A program made the position numbers and the translations under genes. The notes below the pieces were generated by a model that saw only the letters and a list, made by a program, of their open reading frames with translations, had not been told where the DNA came from and made no database searches. Shown piece by piece: positions 50,601 through 62,600 of a stretch of DNA of 64,000 bases. How positions within the stretch are numbered: position 1 is the stretch's first letter; every line of letters starts with the position of its first letter. Source of the DNA: Paraneptunicella aestuarii (GTDB lineage: Bacteria > Pseudomonadota > Gammaproteobacteria > Enterobacterales > Alteromonadaceae); contig NZ_CP074570.1 of the NCBI RefSeq assembly GCF_019900845.1, positions 2,604,001 to 2,668,000 on the forward strand, read 5' to 3'.

Positions 50601-53600
50601 GCACAATCAATCTGGCCTTGTTTAACACCACCTGAGCAGGTTCAGACAAGCCTTCCCAATAAAATGCAGTACGCAAAATGTCGTGGCGATCGACGATCTT
50701 CTGGGTCGTGGCTAAAAACACATCCACGGCTTCACGACTACCGAACACCATTTGTGTATTCAGGATGTAAGGGTCAATGTCATCCGAAGACAGATAATGG
50801 AACAAGATCCCTTCCTGTAATGGCGACAAACCGTAGATATCCTGAATATTGCCAATACCACCCGGCACGCTGTCCACAAGCTGGTCAATCTCGGATTGAG
50901 TCAGATCTATCAACGGCAGCATGTTTGGCGTAATGCGCGATGTCGTCGCCGTAATCTGATTAGCAGGCACCACCAGTTCATCATGCCCACCCAGTTTTTT
51001 CGCTAATCCAATAAGGGTTGGCGAATCAAACAGGTCTTTAATGGCAATGCCTAATCCGGCTTTACGAAGCTGCTCCATCAGCTTAATCGCCAGCAATGAA
51101 TGTCCGCCCAAGGTAAAGAAGTTGTCGTGACGACTCACCTTTTCCACTGACAGCAATTCAGACCAAATCTGCGCTAGCTGTGTTTCCATCGCGCCTTGTG
51201 GCGCTTCGTAAACGGCTTTCACCAATGCGCCTTCATCGGGCTGCGGTAGCGCTTTGCGATCAAGTTTGCCATTGGGCGTTTGCGGCCAGCTATCCAGCAA
51301 TACCAGCGCCGAAGGCACCATGTATTCCGGTAGCTGCTGCATCAGATGTTCATGCAGGGTTTGAATAAGGTTTTGACGGCTATCTTCATTTTCTAAAACA
51401 GCCAACATTTCAGGTATTACCCAGCCCACCAAACGTTTCTGCTCAGCCTCGCCCACTGCCAACACGGTTGCGGATTGCACCAGCTCATGGTTAGCAAGCT
51501 GCGATTCAATTTCTCCCAGCTCGATACGATAACCACGTAGTTTTACCTGAAAATCGTTACGACCCAGATACACCAGATTGCCATCAGGCAAGTAACGCGC
51601 TAGGTCACCAGTGCGGTAAATGCGTGCAGCTCGGCCTCGGTTATCCTGTTCGCGGAACGGGTCAGCAATAAAGCGCTCTTGCGTTAAATCCTCCCGGTTC
51701 AGATAACCACGGGCAACGCCATCACCACCAATCCAGATTTCACCCACCGCGCCTTTCGGCACAGGCTGTAAATGCTCGTCTAACAGGTAGATCTGATTAT
51801 TGTCGATAGGATGACCTATGGGTGGAGAATCTGTCACAGGCAAATTGTTTAGCTCGTCAGCATCAATCTCCCATGCCGTGGCACACACCGTATCTTCGGT
51901 CGGGCCATAGGCGTTAAACACGCGAGTCTGTTGCGATAAATGCTTCACTAATTCTCGATCCGGTGCTTCACCGGCCAGGATTAACACCTCTAAACCATCC
52001 AGTGTGATATCGTCCAGCGACAAGCTTCTAAACAGCACGGGCGGCAATACCGCATGAGTAACGCCTTGTGTATTGATTTGCTCAAACAAATGGCGAGCAT
52101 CGCGGCCTGACAGCTCATCACGCAGGAACAACGAGCCACCACCCACGCACATCATGGAGATTTCAAACACACTGGCGTCAAAGCCAGGGGAAGCAAACTG
52201 CATCACTCGGGTATGGTGATCAATGTCAAACAAGCGAGACTGCGCATAAGCCAGATTGACCCAGCCGCCATGCTCCAACATCACCCCTTTGGGTTTGCCC
52301 GTTGAGCCCGATGTATATATGACATAGGCCAGATTATTCGGATTTAACCCCGCGATGTGCGGATTGGTGACAGGTAGATCTTCATCTAAGAGCTGACGAT
52401 CCAGCCTGATAGCACCTTGCACCAGCTCGCGGACAACAAGCTCACTAACCTCATCACCAATCGCCTCTAATCCTGCTTCATCGGCAAGCAACAACAACGG
52501 GTTGGCATCAGCTAGGGTATCCAGCAATCGACTGCTGGCATAAGTCGGATCAAGAGGTACAAATGCGCCACCGGCTTTCAGTACCGCCAATATCGCGACA
52601 ATCATGTAAGGACGACGACTGCCACAAATAGCAACCAGCGTTTCCGGCTTCACACCGCGTTCAATCAACAAGTGGGCAAGCTGGTTGGCTTGTTCATTGA
52701 CCTCACGATAATTCAAACTGATTTGAGAGCCATCATCATCCCCATCATCATTTGCCTGCAATAACGCAATGGCATCCGGGTTCGATTGAGCATGTTGTTC
52801 AAACAGCTCATGCAGGCACAGCTCACGTGGATACTCCGCCGTCGTCTGGTTAAAGTCATAGAGCAACGTCTGACGCTCTTGTGCGGGCAACACATCCAGC
52901 TCGCAAGAAGGCGTATCTGGCGCTTGCGCTAACAGCAAAGACAAGTGTTCCAATGCCCGTTCCATCATCTGGCACACGCGTTCAGAACCAACAGAATCAA
53001 CCACTATCGCCGTTAACCCCAATGCATCGCCATAATCTTCAATCGACATGGAGAACGGATAATTGCTTTGCTCAATGGCGTGAACAAACTCAATGCGATC
53101 AAAGAGGGTTTCTTCTCCTTCCATGTCCTGCATATCAGGGTGCTGATTGTGACGATAATTCAGCAGCGCACTGAACAAGGGTGCAGACGAATCAATACCA
53201 CTGCAACGCTGCGCTTCTGCCAGTGACGCATATTCATGCATCATTAACTGGCTCAATTGTTGGTGTGTCTGTTTAACCGCTTCGGCAACGCCTTGAGCAC
53301 TGACATCTTGTCTAAATGGCAAGGTATTAATAAACACGCCCATTGTGTCAGCCGCGCCATCACCCGCTTGCATCCGACCAAATAGCACTGTACCGAATAC
53401 AGCCTTTTCCACACCGCTGGCACTGGCAAGTACATGCCCAAAAGCAAAGTGGCACAAGCTAGCCAAACTGACACCCAAGGCTCTGGCCTGCTCCCTCAAG
53501 GTATTATTTAACAGCGCAGGTATTAGGGTTCTATGCTCTGTTGCCTGCTCACTGACGCCCTGCACATCCTTTAAACCAAAAGGCGTGGTGGATTCATCAA

Positions 53601-56600
53601 TATCAGCCAGCATATTGCTGAAAAACGCCTGATGTTCTTCCCTGTTTGAGCCCAAGCGAGCCTGAGCAATCAGGTTTCGATAAGGCTTAGGAGTAACCAG
53701 ACGTTGGGCTTGCTCAGCCAGTATCAATACCAGTTCCTGAGCATGAGTTTCAGAAGTGGAGTGATCGCCAATCAAGTGATGTAACTGCTGCACCATTAAC
53801 CAGCGTTCGCTACCAGAGCCAACAGCGCCGGGTTCTTTGGCGATGATGTACCTCAGCAACGGCGCTTTGCGAATATCCAATCGAGAATGCAGCTGTTGCA
53901 TCTCATCCAGATAATCTTTGGCGACCTTATCCCTATTCGCATCAAGCGAAACCTCGATGACATTCAACGGAATATGGCGCAAAACCACCTGAGCAGGCTC
54001 AGACAAGCCTTGCCAATAAAACCCCGTGCGCAGAATATCGTGTCGATCCACGATTTTCTGGGTCGCAGACAAGTAGGAATCCATATCCTCGCGATTCTCG
54101 AAGATCATATAAGAATATGGCAAATAAGGATCGACGCCGTTATCTTGCCCCTCTTGATCAGATCCGGAAGACATTGAAGACAGATAATGGAACAAGATCC
54201 CTTCCTGTAATGGCGACAAACCGTAGATATCCTGAATATTGCCAATACCACCCGGCACGCTGTCCACAAGCTGGTCAATCTCAGGCTGAGTCAGGTCTAT
54301 CAACGGCAGCATGTTTGGCGTAATGCGAGATGTTTCCACTGTAATCTGATTAGCAGGCACCACCAGTTCATCATGCCCGCCCAGCTTTTTCGCTAATCCA
54401 ATAAGCGTTGGCGAATCAAACAAGTCTTTGATGGCAATGCCTAATCCGGCTTTACGCAGTTGTTCCATCAGCTTAATCGCCAGTAATGAATGTCCGCCAA
54501 GAGTGAAGAAGTTGTCATGACGACTCACCTTTTCTACTGACAGCAATTCAGACCAAATCTGCGCCAGTTTAACTTCCATCACGCCTTGTGGGGCTTCGTA
54601 AACGGCTTTCACCAATGAACCTTCACCGGGCTGCGGTAGCGCTTTGCGGTCAAGCTTGCCATTGGGTGTTTGCGGCCAGCTATCCAGCAATACCAGCGCC
54701 GAAGGCACCATGTATTCCGGTAGCTGCTGCATCAGATGTTCATGCAGGGTTTGGATCAGGTTTTGACGGCTATCTTCATTTTCTAAAACAGCCAACATTT
54801 CAGGTATTACCCAGCCCACCAAACGTTTCTGTTCCGCCTCGCCCACAGCCAGCACGGTCGCCGATTGCACCAGCTCATGGTTAGCAAGCTGCGATTCGAT
54901 TTCGCCCAGCTCGATACGATAGCCACGTAGTTTCACCTGAAAATCATTACGACCCAGATACACCAGATTGCCATCAGGCAGATAGCGCGCTAAGTCGCCA
55001 GTGCGGTAAATGCGTGCAGCTCGGCCTCGGTTATCCTGCTCGCGGAACGGGTCGGCAACAAAACGTTCTTGCGTTAAATCCTCCCGGTTCAGATAACCAC
55101 GGGCAACGCCATCACCGCCAATCCAGATTTCACCCACCGCGCCTTTCGGCACAGGTTGTAAATGTTCATCCAACAGGTAAATCTGATTATTGTCGATAGG
55201 ATGACCTATGGGTGGTGAATCAGTCACAGGCGCATCAGTCGAAGAAGAATGGTTTAGCTCGTCAGCATCAATCTCCCATGCCGTGGCACACACTGTATCT
55301 TCGGTCGGGCCATAGGCGTTAAACACGCGAGTCTGTTGCGATAAATGCTTCACTAATTCTCGATCCGGCGCTTCACCGGCCAGGATTAACACCTCTAAAC
55401 CATCCAGTTGGATATCGTCCAGCGACAAGCTTCTAAACAGCACGGGCGGCAATACCGCATGAGTAACGCCTTGTGTATTGATTTGCTCAAACAAATGGCG
55501 AGCATCGCGACCTGACAATTCATCACGCAGGAACAACGAGCCACCACCCACGCACATCATGGAGATTTCAAATACACTGGCATCAAAGCCAGGGGAAGCA
55601 AACTGCATCACTCGGGTATGGTGATCAATGTCAAACAAGCGAGACTGCGCATAAGCCAGATTGACCCAACCGCCATGCTCCAACATCACCCCTTTGGGTT
55701 TGCCCGTTGAGCCCGATGTATATATGACATAGGCCAGATTATTCGGATTTAACCCCGCGATGTGCGGATTGGTAACAGGTAGATCTTCATCTAAGAGCTG
55801 ACCATCCAGCCTGATAGCACCTTGCACCAGCTCGCGGACAACAGGCTCACTAACCTCATCGCCAATCGCCTCTAATCCTGCTTCATCGGCAAGCAATAGC
55901 AACGGATTGGCATCAGCCAGGGTATCCAGCAATCGACTGCTGGCATAAGTCGGATCAAGAGGTACAAACGCGCCACCAGCTTTGAGTACCGCCAATATCG
56001 CGACAATCATATAAGGGCGACGACTGCCACAAATGGCAACCAGTGTTTCCGGCTTCACACCACGCTTTATCAGCAAGTGAGCAAGCTGGTTGGCTTGTTC
56101 ATTGACCTCACGATAATTCAAACTGATTTGAGAGCTATCATCATTTGCCTGCAACAAAGCAATGGCATCCGGGTTCGATTGAGCATGTTGTTCAAATAGC
56201 TCATGCAGGCACAATTCTCGCGGATACTCCGCCGTCGTCTGGTTAAAGTCATAGAGCAATGCCTGACGCTCTTGCGCTGGCAAGAGATCCAGCTTGTAGA
56301 GCGGAGTATCTGGTGCAGAGTCAAGCAACTCAACCAGATGCGCCAGCCCCCTATCCATCATCTGGCAAATCAGCTCGGCACTAATTCCTTCAACCGTCTG
56401 AGAGGTGAAACCTAATGCCGTACCATAATCCTCTACCGATAGCGCTAACGGATAGTTGGTACGTTCCGCGCTCTCAAGCACCTCCATACGACTGAACAAA
56501 TTATCGACCTGGATTACAGGTGCGCTTTCATCCGTGTTTTCATCAGCGCTTTTTTCATAGACATTATGACGATAATTCAACACCGCACTGAACAAGGGCG

Positions 56601-59600
56601 CGGATGCATCAATGCCACTGCATTTCTGTGCCGTGGCAAGGGATGCTTGTTCATGTCCCAACAACTGACTCAAACGTTGATGTGTTTGTTGAATCGCACT
56701 GCGAATGGCTTGTGCATTAATATCCTGTCGGAAAGGCAAGGTATTGATAAATACGCCCATGGTTTCACTGGTATTTTCCAGTGCCGCCATTCTGCCCAAC
56801 AGCACAGTACCAAATACGGCTTTATCGACACCACTGGCTCTGGATACCAACAAGCCAAACACCATATGACATAAGCTTGCTACACTCACACCCAGCGCTT
56901 TGCTCACTGCTCTTAACTGGTCATTCAGAGGTTGTGGCAACATGTGATGATGCTCTGTCACTTGAGAACCATCCAGCATGGTATCGCCAAAGCCATAAGG
57001 CAGCGTCGATTCATCAATATCAGCCAGCATGTCAGTAAAGAACTGACGATCATCCTCTGCACTCACACCCAAGCGCGCTTGTGCCACCAAATTGCGGAAT
57101 GCTCCCGGTGTAGCAAGGCTTTCATTCTGTCCTGAAATGAGCGCATTTAACTCTTTAAAATGGATCTCCAGCGTAGAGTGATCACCGATAATATGATGCA
57201 ACTGCTGCATCACTAACCAACGCTGGCTGTTTGTATTTGAGGAAGAACCAGCAATACTCGGCTCTTTGGCTATCACATAACGCAATAATGGCGCATCGCG
57301 AATATCCAGTCGGGAATATTGCTGATGCATCTCATGTAAATAATCTTCGGCAGTTTTATTTGCATCTTCTTCGAGAGAAACCTCGATGACATTCAGCGGA
57401 ATATGGCGCAAAACCACCTGAGCAGGCTCAGACAATCCTTGCCAATAAAACCCCGTGCGCAAAATATCGTGACGATCCACGATTTGCTGAGTCGCAGAAA
57501 GGTATGCATCCAAATCCTCGCGATTGGCGAAAATCATATGGGCATACAGCAAATAAGGATCAACGCCTGATGATATGGAAGACAAATAATGAAACAGGAT
57601 CCCTTCCTGTAATGGCGACAAACCATAGATATCCTGAATATTGGCAATGCCGCCCGGTATGCTGTCCACAAGCTGGTCAATCTCGGATTGAGTCAAATCA
57701 ATCAGCGGTAGCATGTCCGGCGTAATATGAGATGTCGCAGGCGTAATCTGATTAGGTGGAACAATCAGTGCTTCATGCCCACCCAGTTTTTTCGCTAAGC
57801 CAACAAGGGTTGGCGAATCAAACAGGTCTTTAATGGCAATGCCTAATCCCGCTTTACGCAGCCGCTCCATCAAGGTGATTGCCAGTAATGAATGTCCGCC
57901 CAAGGTAAAGAAGTTGTCGTGACGACTCACCTTTTCCACTGACAGCAATTCAGACCAAATCTGCGCTAGCTGTGTTTCCATTGCGCCTTGTGGGGCTTCG
58001 TAAACAGCTTTCACCAATGAACCTTCACCGGGCTGCGGTAGCGCTTTGCGGTCAAGCTTGCCATTGGGTGTTTGCGGCCAGCTATCCAGCAATACCAGCG
58101 CCGAAGGCACCATGTATTCCGGTAGCTGCTGCATCAGATGTTCATGCAGGGTTTGGATAAGGTTTTGACGTAGACTTTCGTCTGTTAAAGCAGATACATC
58201 ATCTGGTATTAGCCATCCCACCAAACGTTTCTGTTCCGCCTCACCCACTGCCAACACGGTCGCCGATTGCACCAGCTCATGGTTAGCAAGCTGCGATTCA
58301 ATCTCACCCAGCTCAATACGATAGCCACGTAGTTTTACCTGAAAATCGTTACGCCCCAGGTACATCAGATTGCCATCAGGCAAGTAACGGGCTAAGTCGC
58401 CAGTGCGGTAAATGCGCGCAGCTCGTCCTCGGTTATCCTGTTCGCGGAATGGGTCGGTAATAAAGCGTTCTTGCGTTAAATCCTCCCGGTTCAGATAACC
58501 ACGGGCAACACCATCACCACCAATCCAGATTTCACCCACCGCGCCTTTCGGCACAGGTTGTAAATGCTCATCTAACAGGTAGATCTGGTTATTGTCGATA
58601 GGACGGCCTATAGGCGGAGCATCAATCGACAGAGCATCAGTCGACGACATATGGTCTAGCTCGTCAGCATCAATCTCCCATGCCGTGGCACACACTGTAT
58701 CTTCGGTCGGGCCATAAGCATTAAACACGCGAGTCTGTTGCGACAAATGCTTCACCAATTGCAGCTCTGAAGCTTCACCCGCAAGGATTAAGGCATCCAG
58801 TGAATCCAGCGAGATATCTTCCAGTGACAAACTTCTAAACAGCACGGGCGGCAATGTCACATGAGTCACACCTTGTTGTTTGATTTGTGCAAACAAATGG
58901 CGGACATCCCGCCCTGAGAGTTCATCACGCAACAACAGCGAACCGCCACTAACACACATCATGGCAATTTCAGACACACTGGCGTCAAAACCCGGTGAAG
59001 CAAACTGCATCACTCGGCTAGTGTGATTAATGCCAAACAAGCGTGCCTGCGAGGTCGCCAAATTCACCAAGCCGCCATGTTCCACCATGACCCCTTTGGG
59101 CTTGCCGGTTGAGCCTGAGGTGTAAATGACATAAGCCATGTGATTGGGAGAAAGTCCGGTGATCTCGGGATTAGTCACAGGCAGATTTTCAAGACTGTTA
59201 AGATGGAGAGCGCTATCCAGTCTGATAGCACTCTGAACCACCATATCATCCTCTATCGCGTCCCCTATCGCCTGTAGCCCTGCATCATCGGCAAGCAACA
59301 ACAATGGATTGGCATCTGTCAGCGTATCCACCAATCTGCTGCTGGCATAGGCCGGGTCAAGCGGCACAAAAGCACCACCGGCTTTCAATACGGCTAACAT
59401 CGCCACAATCATATAAGGGCGACGACTGCTGCAAATAGCAACCAGCGTTTCTGGCTTCACGCCACGCTGGATCAGCAAATGAGCAAGTTGATTAGCTTGT
59501 TCATTGACTTCACGATAACTCAAACTGATTTGAGAGCCATCATTGTTCTCTTCATCATTCCCTTCATAATAGCCCTGCAACAAAGCAATAGCATCCGGGT

Positions 59601-62600
59601 GAGCTTTAGCATGTTGCTCAAAGATCTGATGAAGACACACATCGCGAGGGTAATCCGATGCCGTCTGGTTCAAATCATAAAGCAATGCCTGACGCTCTTG
59701 AGCAGGCAGAATATCCAGTTTATAAATCGGTGTATCCGGTGCAGACTCAAGCAACTCGACCAAATGAGCCAAGCCCCTTGCCATCATTTTACAAATCAGC
59801 GCTGCATTAATACCTTCAGCCGCCAACGCGGTTAAGCCCAATGAAACCTCGTTATCATCCACCGACACACTTAAGGGGTAGTTAGTGCGTTCCACACTTT
59901 CAATCAATTCGATGCGTTCAAATATACTTTCGGTCTTAGTCTCTGATGACTCGATATCAAGGCTTTCAGGGGATAGATTATGACGATAGTTAAGTACAGC
60001 ACTGAACAGAGGCGCAGAGGATTCAATGCCACTGCACTTTTGTGCCATCGCAAGCGACGCCTGCTCATGGGACACCAATTGGCTCAAAGTTCGATGAGCC
60101 TCTTGAATAGCGGCTTTAATACCTCGCTCATCAATATCCTGACGGAATGGCAAGGTGTTAATGAATACCCCCATGGTGTCACTGTTGTCTTCACCTGCGC
60201 CCATACGTCCGAGTAACACAGTGCCAAATACCGCTTTGCTGACGCCACTGGTTCTGGATACTAACAAGCCAAACACCAGGTGACACAAACTCGCCAGGCT
60301 GACGCTCAAGGTTTTACTGAGCTGACGCAACCTGTCATTCAGTTCCTGAGGCAATAACTCGCTATACTCATCAATTTGCGAACCATCCAGCATGACATTG
60401 TTCATGCCATATGGCGTACTGGATTCATCAATATCCGCAAGCATGTTAGTAAAGAATGCTTGATGCTCTTCCTCGCTAACACCCAAGCGCGTTTCAGCCA
60501 CCAAATTACGGAATGCTCCTGGCTTACCCAACCGCTCTGGTTGACCGGATATCAAAGCGTCCAACTCATGAAACTGAATATCCAGCGTAGAGTGATCGCC
60601 TATCAGGTGATGCAAAAGAAGTAATACCAGCCAACGTCCATCTTCAGAATGGGAGCCCGGTTCTTTAGCCACAACAAACTGCATTAACGGAGCCTGTTTC
60701 ACATCCAACATGCCATGCTGAGATTGCATCATGTTGAGATAGTCAGTAGCGCTATACCCCTCGACTTCATGCAACTCGACTTCTGTCACCTTCATCGGTG
60801 CATGGCGCAATACCACTTGTGCTGGCTCCGACAAACCTTCCCAGAAAAATGCGGTTCTTAGAATGTCGTGACGGTCAATCACTGTTTGTGTGGCAGACAA
60901 GTAGAGATCCAAATCTGACCGATTTTGGAATAGCAAATAGGAATGGGAGAGGTACGGATCAAAATCTTGCACCGACAAATAGTGGAACAATATCCCTTTC
61001 TGTAACGGTGACAAACCGTAAATATCCTGAATATTGCTTACACCACCCTCAATATTCGCCACCAGTCCATCAATCTCAGATTGAGTCAATGTGATGAGCG
61101 GTAACATCTCAGGAGTAATTCGAGTAGTGCTGCCAGTGATCTGGTTTTCAGGAACCACAAAGGCCTTGTGAGCCCCTAGCTTCTTAGCCAGCTCAGACAA
61201 TATGGGCGAATCAAACAAATCTCGAATAACAATGCCCAAACCTACCCGACGAAGTTGCTCCATAAGTTTCACTGCAAGCAATGAATGACCGCCCAGAGCA
61301 AAGAAATCATCATGACGACCTACCCGCTCAACCTTGAGCAACGCAGACCAAATATCGGCCAGTTTTTGTTCGACCTCGCCTTGAGGTGGCTCATAATGAG
61401 CCTTAAGCAAGGCGCTATCGTCAGGTTCAGGCAGTGCTTTACGATCCACCTTGCCATTCGGCGTTAACGGCCATTCCTGTATAGTAATCATCGCCGTTGG
61501 CACCATGTAACCGGGTAACCGTTCAGCCATATACTGACTCACCGACTGAATAAGCGATTGGGATTCCTGTCCTTCATTAACGGGTTGCAAATAAGCCACA
61601 AGACGTTTTTGTTCTCCCTCACCCATCACTTTTACAATGGCCGATTTGATAGCCTCATGACTGGTCAACTGCGCTTCGACTTCGCCCAATTCAATACGGA
61701 AGCCTCTGATTTTCACCTGAAAATCATTACGTCCCAGGTACTCCAAAGTGCCGTTCGGTAACCAGCGCACCAAATCGCCGGTTTTATACATGGTTGCAGA
61801 TTCATTTGAAGAAGATGAACTGGCAAATGGATCGGGAATAAAACGTTCTTCTGTGAGCTCTGGTCTATTTAGATAACCTCTAGCGATCCCGACACCAGAC
61901 ACATACAGCTCTCCTGCCACACCAACGGGAACCGGATTTAAGCGCTCATCCAGAACATAAGCGCGCATATTAGCGATAGGTTTACCAATGCTGCGTAAAT
62001 CCTCTTTGCTTGCTACTTGAGCAAAGGTGGCATTAACCGTCGTTTCAGTGGGGCCATAACCATCAAAAAGCGTAGGTAGATGGCCAGAACGAGCCAGCCA
62101 CTGCGCCACTTTTTCCGGGTTCGCAGCTTCACCGCCAATAGCAAGGCTGTGTAAACATTCAGGAATCGGCACATCATCATCCACAAGCAGATGCCAAAAT
62201 GCCGTTGGCAAGTTAGCAATAGACACCTGATACTGCTCACAATACTGCCAAAAGGTATGTGCATTCACTAACCAATCATCAGTTCTGAGTACCAAACCAC
62301 TGCCGTTACATAAGGCACCAAAGATTTCTTCCACCGACATATCAAAACTGTTGGACGCAAATTGCAGCACACGATCCTGGGGCTGATAATGATAAATTTG
62401 CTGCAACGCAACGGTCAGATTCACCAACCCCCGATGTTCGATCATTACGCCTTTCGGTTTTCCAGTGGTTCCCGAGGTATAAATCACGTAAGCCAGATCA
62501 CGAACATTATTGATGTTTTCAAGATTACTATCGGAATGCTGACTCAGATCTATTTCGTCAACACAAAGAGCTTCTACCTTGTGCTTGAGCTCATCCACAA

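Noticed and set aside
50790..57700. Regular repeats as a CRISPR or satellite array
   Set aside because: The roughly 3.39-kb periodicity is explained by repeated NRPS modules in one reading frame.
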